From contig NZ_CP133266.1 of NCBI RefSeq assembly GCF_030915485.1, positions 1,364,001 through 1,428,000 of the forward strand: a stretch of 64,000 nt of DNA. Reading direction: 5' to 3'. The DNA comes from Neobacillus sp. PS3-40. GTDB taxonomy: Bacteria > Bacillota > Bacilli > Bacillales > Cytobacillaceae. The position numbers and the translations under genes are program-made. Shown here one piece after another: positions 26,281 to 37,013 of this stretch; the stretch's first letter is position 1; every line of letters starts with the position of its first letter. Under the pieces are notes generated by a model. It was not told the origin of the DNA. It was given only the letters and a program-made list of their open reading frames with translations, and ran no database searches.

Positions 26281-27480
26281 TAATTCTTTAAATGAATCTT
26301 CCATTTGGTTGCTTGGCCGTATTTGAAGTGTTTCGGTTTCTTCAACAGCCTTTTTAACCAATAGGGTAAAATCAACAAAGCTTTCATAGTATTGAACTTT
26401 CTCTCTTTTTGGCTTCGTTTTTGGTGATGCTGGAACAAAGATGGTACAGCAGTCTTCAAAAGGACGAATAGAAATATCGTGGGTATCGATTTCACGGGCA
26501 ATTTTAATAATATCTAATTTGTCCATTGTAATTAAAGGCCTAAGAATAGGAGTATTGGTCACTTCGTTTATCGCAAACATGCTCTCAAGGGTTTGACTGG
26601 CTACCTGTCCCAGACTTTCCCCTGTGATAATGGCCAAACCTTCATGCATTTTTCTTAGTTCCTCTACAATTCGTAGCATCAGACGTCTGGTTGTTGTCAT
26701 CGAATAGTTTTCAGGTACTTGTTTTTGCACGGCCTCTTGGATTTGAGTAAATGGGACAATATGAAGTGTTAATGAACCAGAGATTCCAGCCAACTTTTTT
26801 GAAAGATCAATGACCTTTTGCTTTGACCTTTCATTTGTATATGGTGGGCTAAAAAAATGAACAGCTTCTATTTCTATGCCTCTCTTCATTGCTAAATAAC
26901 CGGCAACAGGACTATCAAGACCACCTGAAAGCATAAGCAAAGCCTTCCCACTCGATCCGACAGGAAGGCCACCTGCTCCTAAAATGGTTTCACATGATAA
27001 ATAAGCTGCTTCACTTCTTATTTCAATTTGAAGGTTTATATCGGGTTTTTTCATACTGACCTTTAAACCAGTAATATTTTTTAAAAGATGAGCCCCAAAT
27101 GTTTGATTGATTCCATCCGTATCAAGCTCAAAGGACTTATCTGCCCTTTTTCCGGTAATTTTAAAGGTCTGTCCCTCTTTATAAATCTTTGCCACTAATT
27201 TTAGTGAGACACTCTTTATTTTCTCAATATCCTTTTCAACCTTTATAGCAGGGCTGAAGGACTGGATCCCAAATATATTTTTTAAAATCATGAGAATATC
27301 TTCACTATCCTCACCATTTAAAAGGACGTACATTCGATCCCGCCCAGATTCTATTTTTATTTTCGGAAATGATATAAGGGCTGATATAATACTTTTCTTT
27401 AACTTTTCAACAAATTTATTTCTATTTCTACCTTTTGTTGAAATTTCCCCATACCTAATAAGTATGCGTTCATAATTCAT
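26275..27480 (-). CDS. thiI: ThiI, tRNA 4-thiouridine synthetase
   Basis: Adenylates and thiolates uridine-8 of tRNA. The 401-aa protein has an N-terminal ferredoxin-like and THUMP region (residues about 60-165) and a PP-loop ATPase domain with LMLSGGLDSPVAGYLAMKRG, GESLGQVASQTL and RPFEDCCTIFVP. There is no C-terminal rhodanese domain, as usual in Bacillus, where the adjacent cysteine desulfurase supplies the sulfur. It overlaps iscS by four bases. Its stop codon lies in a dispersed repeat, so the last residues may differ from relatives. Confidence 0.96.
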   Translation of the reverse strand: MNYERILIRYGEISTKGRNRNKFVEKLKKSIISALISFPKIKIESGRDRMYVLLNGEDSEDILMILKNIFGIQSFSPAIKVEKDIEKIKSVSLKLVAKIYKEGQTFKITGKRADKSFELDTDGINQTFGAHLLKNITGLKVSMKKPDINLQIEIRSEAAYLSCETILGAGGLPVGSSGKALLMLSGGLDSPVAGYLAMKRGIEIEAVHFFSPPYTNERSKQKVIDLSKKLAGISGSLTLHIVPFTQIQEAVQKQVPENYSMTTTRRLMLRIVEELRKMHEGLAIITGESLGQVASQTLESMFAINEVTNTPILRPLITMDKLDIIKIAREIDTHDISIRPFEDCCTIFVPASPKTKPKREKVQYYESFVDFTLLVKKAVEETETLQIRPSNQMEDSFKELF

Positions 27481-28625
27481 TTTAAATTCATTACCTTTCT
27501 TAGTTGTTCAGACACTCTGTTAACCGCATCTACAACTGTTGTAGCTTCCTCTTCCGTATTTTCATATGAAAGACTTATTCGTATGGCACTATCGGCAGAT
27601 GGCCGTGATACACCCATAGCAAGAAGTGTTTTGCTTGGTGATTTCTTTTTAGATGAACAAGCACTTGTGGTTGACACATATATTTCTTCCAGTTCCAAAG
27701 AGTGAATAAATGCCTCTGATTTTATTCCTGGTATGGAAAAATTTAAAATATGGAATGCGGCATGTTTAGTAGGAGTATGGATTTGGATGCCCTCAATTTT
27801 ATCAAATCCAGCTTTTAAAATGTTATGGATTTTCTCCATTTTTCTAATCCCAATCTCACTTTGTTCAAAATTAATCCTTAACGCTTTCGCCATTGCAACT
27901 GCTCCAGCAACATTTTCTGTACCGCTGCGAATTCTCGATTCCTGCTCACCACCAGACAATAACGGGGCTAGCATGATTCCTTCTCTTATAAAAAGTGCCC
28001 CCGTACCCTTTAATCCGTGGAATTTATGTGCAGAAAACGAACATAGATCGACTCCAAATTCATGTAAATTCAAGTGTAGCTTTCCCATTCCTTGGACTGC
28101 ATCAACATGAAATAACACATGGGGATATTTCTTAAGGAGGTTTCCAATCTCTTTGATCGGCTGGATTGTTCCAACTTCATTATTCACATGCATAATAGAT
28201 ACCAATATCGTATCATTTCGGATAGCCTTTTCAACATCCTCTAGTTGGACTCTTCCTTCGTTATCAACAGGTAGGTAAGTAACTTCAAATCCATTATCCT
28301 CAAGCTGTTCCATCGCTTTACTAACAGAAGGATGCTCTATACTTGAAGTAATTAAGTGACGTCCTTTTTGTTTATACATCAAAGCGGTTCCTTTTACCGC
28401 CAGATTATTGCTCTCAGTTCCTCCTGAAGTAAAAAAAACCTCTGTTGCCTTTACATGTAGAAGGTCTGCAATCTGTCCTCTCGCCTGGGTTAACAGTTTT
28501 TCAGCTTGACCGCCTAGCCCATTTAATGAGGATGGATTTCCAAAATATGTACTAGATACCTTCAAAAATGAATCTAATACCTCTTGATAGGGCTTTGTGG
28601 TTGCACTATTATCAAAATAAATCAC
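27477..28625 (-). CDS. nifZ: Cysteine desulfurase (NifZ/IscS type)
   Basis: A 382-aa pyridoxal-phosphate enzyme that takes sulfur from cysteine and passes it to ThiI for 4-thiouridine. Motifs: YFDNSATTKP, FTSGGTESNNLAVKG, HVDAVQGMGK, FSAHKFHGLKGTG with the cofactor Lys, and TSACSSKKKSP with the persulfide Cys. The start ATG at 28625 and 4-base overlap with thiI make a two-gene operon. Length matches B. subtilis NifZ (381 aa). braB, which follows in B. subtilis, is absent. Confidence 0.95.
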   Translation of the reverse strand: MIYFDNSATTKPYQEVLDSFLKVSSTYFGNPSSLNGLGGQAEKLLTQARGQIADLLHVKATEVFFTSGGTESNNLAVKGTALMYKQKGRHLITSSIEHPSVSKAMEQLEDNGFEVTYLPVDNEGRVQLEDVEKAIRNDTILVSIMHVNNEVGTIQPIKEIGNLLKKYPHVLFHVDAVQGMGKLHLNLHEFGVDLCSFSAHKFHGLKGTGALFIREGIMLAPLLSGGEQESRIRSGTENVAGAVAMAKALRINFEQSEIGIRKMEKIHNILKAGFDKIEGIQIHTPTKHAAFHILNFSIPGIKSEAFIHSLELEEIYVSTTSACSSKKKSPSKTLLAMGVSRPSADSAIRISLSYENTEEEATTVVDAVNRVSEQLRKVMNLK

Positions 28626-28710
28626 AGGCTGCTACTACCTCCTTTTATTACGACTAACACGTTTTAGCGGAATATATCGTAACACAAAACTATTTTCAAT
28701 GAAAATAAAC

Positions 28711-28745
28711 AAAAACCGATTCTGCCAGAAGCTTAATCGGTTTTT
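28711..28745 (-). terminator. Terminator of ezrA
   Basis: AAAAACCGATT and AATCGGTTTTT form an 11-bp stem with a 13-base loop between ezrA and nifZ. Confidence 0.8.
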
Positions 28746-28770
28746 GTATTTCTACTTATTCTAACTGTAT

Positions 28771-30462
28771 TTAGTATCCTTTTGAAAGTAGGTTTTCAAT
28801 TTTCTTTATTGCAGTTGGATCAATTTCCTCAATCGAAGTTGCTGCTTGTTCCAATGCTTTTTGGTAATCATAGTTACGGAAAGCCTTTTCCGCCTCGACC
28901 AAAGCTCTTGAAATCGAAGGATATTGGCTCCGATATCGATTTCCATATTGAATTACTTTTTCAGCCAGCATCACATTTTCTAACATGTCATTTGTTGTAT
29001 TTACAAGTTTTTCAACCGTTAATACAGCTATTTCTAAGTATTGATTAACAGCTGAAATATTGAGAGGTTTTTCCTCCAACTGCAGTTTTACATTTTCAAT
29101 ACTTTCCTTTCCATCTTCAAAAAGGTATTTATAATTTTCCGGTAACCCCGGTATATTACTTTTAGAAACTAATCTTATCATATCCCCAACTTGTTTCGTA
29201 AGTTCCTTGATTTTTTCTCTTGCCTCATATTCATCTTTCCTGAGGTCCTGTAATTTAGTCAAAAAATGATGTTGTTGATCGCGAATAGCATCAAGCTGCC
29301 CCTTTATTTCTATCAATTCAACTTCATTTGCGGTTTGGGCTGTTTCGTTTCTATTTAATTTTTCAGCAAGCGCATTAAAATGTTTATAGACTAAATTTAA
29401 TTCTTTCTCTAGCTTACTTTGGGTTTCAAAATCCTTCTCAGTTAAATGATAGCTCTCTAATACCTGTGTAACCTCATTATTTAGCTGATCATTTTCTTCT
29501 TGAATCGTTTCTAGGAGGATTTTCGCTAATTTTTCATTTTGAACAACGTAATGTTTTGCATGTACTTCTTTTTCTAATAAATCAAAAAGAATTTCAACCC
29601 TAGCCTTTATTTCTTTAATTTCAGCTTCTGCTTTACTTGTTTCTGTCCCTTTGATAAAGCCTATTGATTCTTCTAGTTTTTCTTCTAAAATGATGATTTC
29701 ATTTTCCACCTGGACATGTTCTAAATAATAACCTTGTTGTTCCATTTCCCTAAATCCTTCACGAACATCAGACAGTTGTGAAGGAAGATTTGATTGACAC
29801 TCAATCAAAAGCTGTGGAATTAACTCCATATTATTTATTGTTTGCTCCATTTGGTTTTTAATCATTAAGACCGTCTCACGGGCTTCAAGATAATTACCAT
29901 TTCCTGTTTTTTCGTCGAACTCTTGAAACCTGTTGATCACTTCGTCAAGCGTTTTCGATAATTGACTTTCAGCTTCCCCAAAGTTATAGCGGTGGGCAAG
30001 CAAATTCTTTTTTGCTTCTCTGTATAATTCTTTTAATTGTTCTATTTCAATCCTGTTTTTCTCTTCACTCCCGACAAGTTCATTTAACTCTTCGAGAATA
30101 TTTGTTATCTGATCTTCAGCGCCTATCAATTTTTGTTCAATCAATCTTTGTACATCTTTTGCTTTATAAAAGCGATAACGATCTATGTATTCTTCTGCGT
30201 CAAATAATAATTCTTCTAGATCTGGCAGATCTACAGTGACTAAATCATCCCATTGATTTCTCCAACGTTCAAAAAGCTCCTCTGTTTGTCCAGTCATATT
30301 CAACTGTTTTACTTTAGACATCTCATCAAGAACTGGACGATTGGTTAAATCAAGTTTCCATGACTCTAACCGATCCATCTCTTTATAATACTTTTTCTTA
30401 ATAAAATAGCCTATAACAATTATGACTAGTAAAAGGATAATAAACCCAATAATTATCTTCAT
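28771..30462 (-). CDS. ezrA: EzrA, septation ring formation regulator
   Basis: A 563-aa membrane-anchored coiled-coil protein that limits FtsZ assembly and links the Z ring to the membrane. One N-terminal helix (residues about 3-23, IIIGFIILLLVIIVIGYFI) is followed by long spectrin-like coiled coils and the conserved C-terminal patch YGNRYRSQYPSISRALVEAEKAFRNYDYQKALEQA. The start ATG at 30462 follows AGGAGGC; the upstream 16 codons of the longer frame are rejected. Length equals the family norm (562 in B. subtilis). Confidence 0.96.
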   Translation of the reverse strand: MKIIIGFIILLLVIIVIGYFIKKKYYKEMDRLESWKLDLTNRPVLDEMSKVKQLNMTGQTEELFERWRNQWDDLVTVDLPDLEELLFDAEEYIDRYRFYKAKDVQRLIEQKLIGAEDQITNILEELNELVGSEEKNRIEIEQLKELYREAKKNLLAHRYNFGEAESQLSKTLDEVINRFQEFDEKTGNGNYLEARETVLMIKNQMEQTINNMELIPQLLIECQSNLPSQLSDVREGFREMEQQGYYLEHVQVENEIIILEEKLEESIGFIKGTETSKAEAEIKEIKARVEILFDLLEKEVHAKHYVVQNEKLAKILLETIQEENDQLNNEVTQVLESYHLTEKDFETQSKLEKELNLVYKHFNALAEKLNRNETAQTANEVELIEIKGQLDAIRDQQHHFLTKLQDLRKDEYEAREKIKELTKQVGDMIRLVSKSNIPGLPENYKYLFEDGKESIENVKLQLEEKPLNISAVNQYLEIAVLTVEKLVNTTNDMLENVMLAEKVIQYGNRYRSQYPSISRALVEAEKAFRNYDYQKALEQAATSIEEIDPTAIKKIENLLSKGY

Positions 30463-30805
30463 GTAAAAGCCTCCTGTCCCGAACAACGTTGTCTCAATCA
30501 AAACCAACACGGTGTTATCAATCTAATTTTTAATTATAAAAGCTTCTTTATTTTTAGTCTGTTTCGGGCCAACTCATGTTTCAGCCTTGATAATATTATC
30601 TATTTTAATTCAATCAAATTCATTCAATACAATGTTCTAATGATACCATGTAAACGACAATTTTTGACTATTTTTTTCAATTTTTTGTAGAAAGAAGGCA
30701 AAAAAAAATAAAACGTAAAAAAGAAGGAGATTTATATCGAAAAAAAATGTGGAGTGATTGAGAGGTGTTGGCTATCTAGCAGACGATTATCACATGCAAA
30801 AGCTG
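30463..30805. other. 343-bp intergenic region upstream of ezrA
   Basis: AT-rich region between refZ and ezrA, both on the minus strand. It should hold the ezrA promoter and the refZ 3' end; A-rich blocks occur at about 30690-30750 and an imperfect CTAGCAG/CTGCTAG pair at 30774-30810. No open reading frame, RNA gene or repeat of the families described here was seen. Confidence 0.5.
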
Positions 30806-31432
30806 CTAGTTAATAGATAAAGGGGCAGCTACTTTTTGACACAATACATCATCAATCCATTTATTAACTTCTTGTGCATATTTTTTCACAAAAAAATGTT
30901 CATTTGGAAATATGTACAATACTTCTCTTAAATAAGGGGCATTTAAAAATGGCATCATCCAGAAACTTTTTAATTGAACAATAATAAAGGCAATGGACTG
31001 TGGACGAATTTCTTTTCTTTCCATCCCTTTCTCAAGAATCCTTTGCAAATAAAATTTTTCTTTCGCATAATAGGTTGACATAATTTCTCGAACAACTTGG
31101 GAATCTAACGACATTTCACGAAAAATAAAACTTGATAAAAGAATATTTTCACATAGAAAATGGAGAAGATCAGAAGAGATCCTTTTTAAACAAAGAGATG
31201 CTCCTTGATCGATAAATGTATAACCTACTTCAACTTTAGCCATATATTGTTCAAAGAAAGTCGTAAAGCAATGTTCCAGTAAGCCATGTTTATTTTGAAA
31301 GTAATAAGAAATAGTTGAAATGTTCACATTAGACTTTTCTGCGATATCCCTCATTGAGGTTCCAGCGTATCCTTTTGTCGTAAATAATGAGATTGCAGCT
31401 TCTACAATCGCTTCTTTCGAATTTTTCTTCAT
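30806..31432 (-). CDS. refZ: RefZ (YttP), TetR-family regulator of FtsZ assembly
   Basis: A 208-aa TetR-family DNA-binding protein. The N-terminal HTH reads KEAIVEAAISLFTTKGYAGTSMRDIAEKSNVNISTISYYFQNKHGLLEHCF; the rest is the helical dimer domain. Position between ezrA and the GAF-domain gene matches yttP/refZ of B. subtilis, which binds sites near the origin and inhibits FtsZ in early sporulation. No RefZ binding motif was sought genome-wide. hisJ, its B. subtilis neighbour, is absent. Confidence 0.9.
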   Translation of the reverse strand: MKKNSKEAIVEAAISLFTTKGYAGTSMRDIAEKSNVNISTISYYFQNKHGLLEHCFTTFFEQYMAKVEVGYTFIDQGASLCLKRISSDLLHFLCENILLSSFIFREMSLDSQVVREIMSTYYAKEKFYLQRILEKGMERKEIRPQSIAFIIVQLKSFWMMPFLNAPYLREVLYIFPNEHFFVKKYAQEVNKWIDDVLCQKVAAPLSIN

Positions 31433-31601
31433 TTCTTTTCCTCCATCGATACCAAGAATCCAATTATCTTTTTAAACTCTTATATTTAGATTCTTGGTTT
31501 TAGTTTGGTTTTCCTTTATCAATAGCTCGACAAAGTTTCCCTATTTTCAGCTATTTTTGATAAAATAATAGATAAACTTTAAGGAAATTAGGTGGATAAC
31601 C

Positions 31602-32090
31602 ATGTTTAACGTCGAAAAGTATAACGGAAATAGCGCTGAAGATTATGAACTTGTCAAAAAACAATTACATGCGTTGGTTCATGACGAAAAAAATCAAATT
31701 GCTAATTTAAGTAACGCTTCTGCCCTTTTAAATCAATTTCTTAACTGCATTAATTGGGTTGGTTTTTATTTAATCGATGCGGATTCAGTTGATGAGCTTG
31801 TGTTGGGCCCCTTCCAAGGGCTACCAGCCTGTATTCGAATCCCCTTAGGAAAAGGAGTCTGTGGGACCTCCGCGAAAAGGATTGAAACGATTCGCGTAGA
31901 GGACGTACAAAAATTCCCGGGCCATATTGCCTGTGATTCTGCCTCAAATTCAGAAATTGTGATTCCAATGATCAAAGAGGGAAAACTAATAGGGGTGTTA
32001 GATATTGATTCTCCTGAAAAGGGTCGCTTTGATGAAACTGATCAAAAAATGCTTGAGGAATTTGTTGAAATCTTAGTTCAACATCTTTAA
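31602..32090 (+). CDS. ytsP: YtsP, GAF-domain free methionine-R-sulfoxide reductase
   Basis: A 162-aa single GAF domain. The active-site region GLPACIRIPLGKGVCGTSA carries two of the conserved cysteines of the fRMsr family, and VIPMIKEGKLIGVLDIDSP closes the fold. It reduces free methionine-R-sulfoxide. The start ATG follows AGGTGG. It lies divergently from refZ and next to dgcP, as in B. subtilis. Confidence 0.9.
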   Translation: MFNVEKYNGNSAEDYELVKKQLHALVHDEKNQIANLSNASALLNQFLNCINWVGFYLIDADSVDELVLGPFQGLPACIRIPLGKGVCGTSAKRIETIRVEDVQKFPGHIACDSASNSEIVIPMIKEGKLIGVLDIDSPEKGRFDETDQKMLEEFVEILVQHL

Positions 32091-32268
32091 AAAAGGCTGT
32101 TTTCGTACAGATTGTTGTTTTACGTACCTAGTCTAAAACCCGTAATTACTATGATATCGTGCTCTTTTCTTAAAAATTGCCTACTGATTCATCGATAAAC
32201 TGATATAACACACCATATTACCTTCAACTAGCAACAAAGTTTAAGAAAAGAGCCTTAAAAAAAGTGAA

Positions 32269-32294
32269 AAAGGCACCCTCCGATGGGTGCCTTT
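32269..32294 (-). terminator. Terminator of dgcP
   Basis: AAAGGCACCC and GGGTGCCTTT form a perfect 10-bp stem; it overlaps the dgcP stop codon and is followed on the minus strand by TTTTTC. Confidence 0.85.
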
Positions 32295-34185
32295 AGCTTA
32301 TTATTTTGCTTACTTCTTGTGTAACTACTTTATTTTTCCCAGTACTCTTTGCTATATAAAGTGCTTCGTCTGCTCTTTTAAATAAATATTTATACATATC
32401 AAGCCGTTCTTTCTTCCAATAGGAGACACCGCAAGATACCGTAACATGAGGATCTGAATACATCGCTACTTTTTCCACCAATCTTTCTGCAATCGAAACC
32501 CCTACTTTTATAGAGACCTTTGGTAAATAAATAGCTAGTTCTTCTCCACCCCACCTTGCTCCCACATCATCTTCGCGGATATTGTCCTTAATTAGGTTAG
32601 CCACCTGAATAAGCACCTCATCACCAATCTGATGACCATAAGTATCATTAATAACCTTAAAATTATCTATATCAATTAATATAAATGCTCCTTGCTCATC
32701 TCCTAACATGGAGCGTTGAATAACTTCATCAAGATAATTTCGTGAATGTAACTTTGTTAAATGATCCGTGATAATCACTTTTTCTAATTCCTCACGTAGC
32801 ATTGAGTTCGTAAATGCTAGTGTAGAATGATGAATTAGCGACTGCAAAAGCTTAAAGGTTTCAAATGAAAAAAAATACGCTTCTTTATGTAATGCGATAG
32901 CAAATCCCTTTAAATTTTCACTTTGTTCCATTGGAATAGCCATAACAGAACGAAAACCCATCATATTATCAGCTAATTTTGGAAGATGTAGATCCCCAAT
33001 AAATAGCGAATCTTTTTCTATTTCAATTTTGTTCTTTAAGTAATCAATATACGGCCGTGCTTCCTTTGAAAAAAAGAACTCAGTTGAGCCTGGCAACACC
33101 GTAGCGCTATCTTGGTTAGGAAAATGCAGAAAAAAGCCTACTTCCTGTGCATCAAATGATCGTTTAATCTGCTCTGTCATATAGGTGATTGTTTCTGCCA
33201 AACGCAAATTGGAATTTAAACAATGTGAAGTTTCATTTATTAACTGTAAATCAGAAACCAATTTCTTTGATTGTTGATATAGTTGGGCATTTTCAAGTGC
33301 ACTTCCAGCAGTATGGGCTAATAAGGTTATAAATTCTACTTCATTCTTTGGAAAAACGAGTGTATCGGGAGCAATAACTTGTAACACTCCATACACTCCT
33401 TGCTTCCCTTTCAGTGGTGCATAAAGAATAGAGCGATTTCCAAGGATTGAATCTTCAAATTGAATTGTCCCTGTTACATAGGCCTGCAATGCAGTAATGT
33501 TTTCGCTATCATACTCTAAATCCTTTATCGGAAGTTCAATATGGCTATGGTTATCATTAGAGAGGAGCAAGTAATATGAAAAAGCAGGATAGACCTCTTG
33601 AAGTGTGAGGATAATTTCCCCCAACAAGGCATCCATATTCATTGAGGAATGGAATTTTTCTGTAACTCTAAATAACTGTTTATACTTATTTTCTTCTCTA
33701 ACAATTCCAAAAACTTTTTGTGCCTTCTCAATTAATGTTGCATATTCGTTCCCGATTTGTCTAAATTGATCATCTTTTATTCGGCTAATAAGTGAGGATT
33801 CTTTATCCTTTATTGCAATAAAACCCAGCATTTCATTCCTTTTACGTAGGCTGATTAAAAAGTCATACTGTTCAAGCTCACATGACTGATGCGATTTTCG
33901 ATATATATCTTTATTTCTCACTAAACTTTCATAATTTCTCAAACTTATAAAGGATGGTCCTACGGTCAATTTCCCTTCCGCATTGACTTCTCCTTTTTTA
34001 CTAAATTGCTGTTCTACATTGTTATACATAAATAATGAAACTGATTCTACCTGAAATGCACTTAGAACACTCAACAGCGATTCCGTTATAAATAATTCGA
34101 AGCGAAACGAATCCGTTTCAGCATCAATTAAATCTAAAAAGCAATCTTTTAACTGTTCTATCAAATTCCTTTTAAGAATTTCCAA
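32293..34185 (-). CDS. dgcP: DgcP (YtrP), GAF-GGDEF diguanylate cyclase
   Basis: Makes cyclic di-GMP from two GTP. The 630-aa protein has GAF-like sensory domains (about residues 175-310 and 320-455) and a GGDEF domain (about 460-625) with DIDNFKVINDTYGHQIGDEV and the active-site loop RWGGEELAIYL. An RxxD inhibitory site (REDD) sits five residues before GGEEL, so product inhibition should be intact. There is no membrane helix, so it is cytoplasmic. Locus and architecture match B. subtilis YtrP/DgcP. Confidence 0.93.
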   Translation of the reverse strand: MEILKRNLIEQLKDCFLDLIDAETDSFRFELFITESLLSVLSAFQVESVSLFMYNNVEQQFSKKGEVNAEGKLTVGPSFISLRNYESLVRNKDIYRKSHQSCELEQYDFLISLRKRNEMLGFIAIKDKESSLISRIKDDQFRQIGNEYATLIEKAQKVFGIVREENKYKQLFRVTEKFHSSMNMDALLGEIILTLQEVYPAFSYYLLLSNDNHSHIELPIKDLEYDSENITALQAYVTGTIQFEDSILGNRSILYAPLKGKQGVYGVLQVIAPDTLVFPKNEVEFITLLAHTAGSALENAQLYQQSKKLVSDLQLINETSHCLNSNLRLAETITYMTEQIKRSFDAQEVGFFLHFPNQDSATVLPGSTEFFFSKEARPYIDYLKNKIEIEKDSLFIGDLHLPKLADNMMGFRSVMAIPMEQSENLKGFAIALHKEAYFFSFETFKLLQSLIHHSTLAFTNSMLREELEKVIITDHLTKLHSRNYLDEVIQRSMLGDEQGAFILIDIDNFKVINDTYGHQIGDEVLIQVANLIKDNIREDDVGARWGGEELAIYLPKVSIKVGVSIAERLVEKVAMYSDPHVTVSCGVSYWKKERLDMYKYLFKRADEALYIAKSTGKNKVVTQEVSKIIS

Positions 34186-34401
34186 TCATCATCACCTAAT
34201 TTTGCATAATTTCCCTACCAAAAATTTCATTATTACCTAATTATAGTTAATTATTTTAAAAAACTGGTAGTTATTTTTAAAATAAATATTTTTTATTCCT
34301 TTTATCCATTAATTATAGCATATGACCTATCTTTACATATTAAAAATATATTGTTTATACGTTAAATCTAGTAAAAATGTGAATGTATTTTGATACTTAC
34401 C

Positions 34402-34431
34402 TTGACTTTTATACATTAAAAATAATATAAT
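34402..34431 (+). promoter_or_regulatory. Sigma-A promoter of rpsD
   Basis: TTGACT (34402-34407), 18 bases, TATAAT (34426-34431). About 200 bases upstream of the rpsD start, so the mRNA carries a long leader. Confidence 0.75.
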
Positions 34432-34437
34432 ACTCTT

Positions 34438-34632
34438 TGTGTAAAATATTGCAGCCTATGTGAACACCCTAATGGTCTCATTTTGTTCCTCACAAGCATT
34501 TTGCATTGGTGATGGTGTATCTTGTAACCCTCTGCTGCTAGGGCGAAGGTGCATGAAAACAAAATGGCTATCATTGTTGTTTCATAACGGTTTTTATTTT
34601 ACCAAAATAAAAACACGAAGGAGGAGTCATTC
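34438..34632 (+). promoter_or_regulatory. S4-binding autoregulatory leader of rpsD
   Basis: The roughly 195-base leader between the promoter and rpsD holds several pairing blocks (for example CATTTTGCATTGGTGATGGTG, GCTGCTAGGGCGAAGGTGC, CAAAATGGC) ahead of the AAGGAGGAG site. In B. subtilis ribosomal protein S4 represses its own translation through such a leader, and the arrangement fits the Firmicutes S4 leader family. I did not compute a fold. The open reading frame at 34460-34690 inside it is rejected. Confidence 0.7.
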
Positions 34633-35235
34633 ATGGCTCGTTATACTGGCTCTAGCTGGAAAATTTCCCGTCGTCTTGGTATCTCTATAAGCGGCACAGG
34701 TAAAGAATTAGAAAAGCGTCCTTACGCTCCTGGACAACATGGTCCAAATCAACGTAAAAAGCTTTCTGAATATGGATTGCAATTACAAGAAAAGCAAAAA
34801 CTTCGTCATATGTATGGAGTAACTGAACGTCAATTCCGTAACTTATTTGACAAAGCAGGTAAATTATCTGGTAAACACGGTGAGAACTTCATGATTCTTC
34901 TTGAAGCTCGTTTAGACAATGTTGTTTATCGTTTAGGTTTAGCTCGTACTCGTCGTCAAGCACGTCAATTAGTTAACCATGGTCATATCCTAGTTAATGG
35001 TTCTCGTGTAGATATTCCATCATACCGCTTAGCTGCTGGTCAAACAATCGGCCTTCGCGAAAAATCTCGTAACCTTGACATCGTGAAAGAATCTGTTGAA
35101 GTAAATAACTTCGTACCAGACTTCTTAACTTTCGATGCTGACAAACTTGAAGGAACATTCACTCGCTTACCAGAGCGTTCTGAACTTCCAGCTGAAATTA
35201 ACGAAGCGCTTATCGTTGAGTTCTACTCACGTTAG
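34633..35235 (+). CDS. rpsD: 30S ribosomal protein S4
   Basis: A 200-aa primary 16S rRNA-binding protein. It starts [21 protein letters not shown], lacks the zinc-binding cysteines (the C-minus form usual in Bacillus), and has the S4 RNA-binding domain at residues about 92-155 ([31 protein letters not shown]). Codon use is strongly biased, as in highly expressed genes. The start follows AAGGAGGAG. Monocistronic, with a leader and terminator. Confidence 0.98.
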   Translation: MARYTGSSWKISRRLGISISGTGKELEKRPYAPGQHGPNQRKKLSEYGLQLQEKQKLRHMYGVTERQFRNLFDKAGKLSGKHGENFMILLEARLDNVVYRLGLARTRRQARQLVNHGHILVNGSRVDIPSYRLAAGQTIGLREKSRNLDIVKESVEVNNFVPDFLTFDADKLEGTFTRLPERSELPAEINEALIVEFYSR

Positions 35236-35248
35236 TCTTTAGATACAG

Positions 35249-35281
35249 AACCCCTGTCCATATGGAGCAGGGGTTTTGTTT
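35249..35281 (+). terminator. Terminator of rpsD
   Basis: CCCCTG and CAGGGG with inner TCCA/TGGA pairing form a strong hairpin, followed by TTTTGTTTTG, 15 bases after the stop codon. Confidence 0.88.
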
Positions 35282-35315
35282 TGTCTATTATGTTTAATGA
35301 GTTTTGAAAACAAAA

Positions 35316-35343
35316 ATAGCTTTGGATTTAGCTCCAAAGCTAT
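35316..35343 (-). terminator. Terminator of tyrS
   Basis: ATAGCTTTGGA and TCCAAAGCTAT form a perfect 11-bp stem; the minus strand continues TTTTTG. Just beyond the tyrS stop codon. Confidence 0.85.
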
Positions 35344-35351
35344 TTCAATTA

Positions 35352-36620
<1,269 letters not shown>

Positions 36621-36635
36621 CTATTTTTTTAGTAA

Positions 36636-36875
36636 ATAAAAACGTCCCTGCAAAAAATGCAAGGACGCTAAAATGCGCGGTACCACCTAGCTTGAGGAAA
36701 TTCCTCCAACTCTGCATGTTAACGACATGACCGTTTACCATTACTACTAATTTTCATGATAAAAGCTCCAGGACGTAATTCACTCTTCTATTTGTACCAG
36801 CTTACACCATCCGCTGGCTCTCTACTAACAGGGATAGAAGAACTACTGTTGATTCCCTTCAAAGCTTATTTATAA
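36636..36875 (-). promoter_or_regulatory. Tyrosine T-box leader of tyrS
   Basis: The minus strand carries the conserved T-box sequence AGGTGGTACCGCG (36688-36676), which pairs with uncharged tRNA, followed by a terminator stem (GCGTCCTTGCA / TGCAGGGACG) with a TTTTT tail at about 36638-36669. The specifier loop about 110 bases upstream holds CTGGTACAAA with the Tyr codon UAC at 36796-36794. Uncharged tRNA-Tyr should prevent termination. Confidence 0.92.
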
Positions 36876-36980
36876 TATTTAACTATAGATCTTTTTTTAC
36901 CACATTTAATAGTCACCTGTCAAATCCAGATGGTAACTTCAGAAAAGTGCAAAAGATTGTCATTGTTTAAATACACTATA

Positions 36981-36989
36981 TGCTATAAT
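36981..36989 (+). promoter_or_regulatory. Extended -10 promoter of the PBP gene
   Basis: TGCTATAAT, an extended -10 element, 25 bases before the PBP start codon. The -35 is poor. It is divergent from the tyrS T-box. Confidence 0.5.
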
Positions 36990-37013
36990 ATAGGGGATTT
37001 AAGGGGGTCCACA

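Noticed and set aside
34460-34690. 76-codon frame in the rpsD leader
   Set aside because: It overlaps the rpsD start in another frame and lies in the structured S4 leader; composition is not protein-like.
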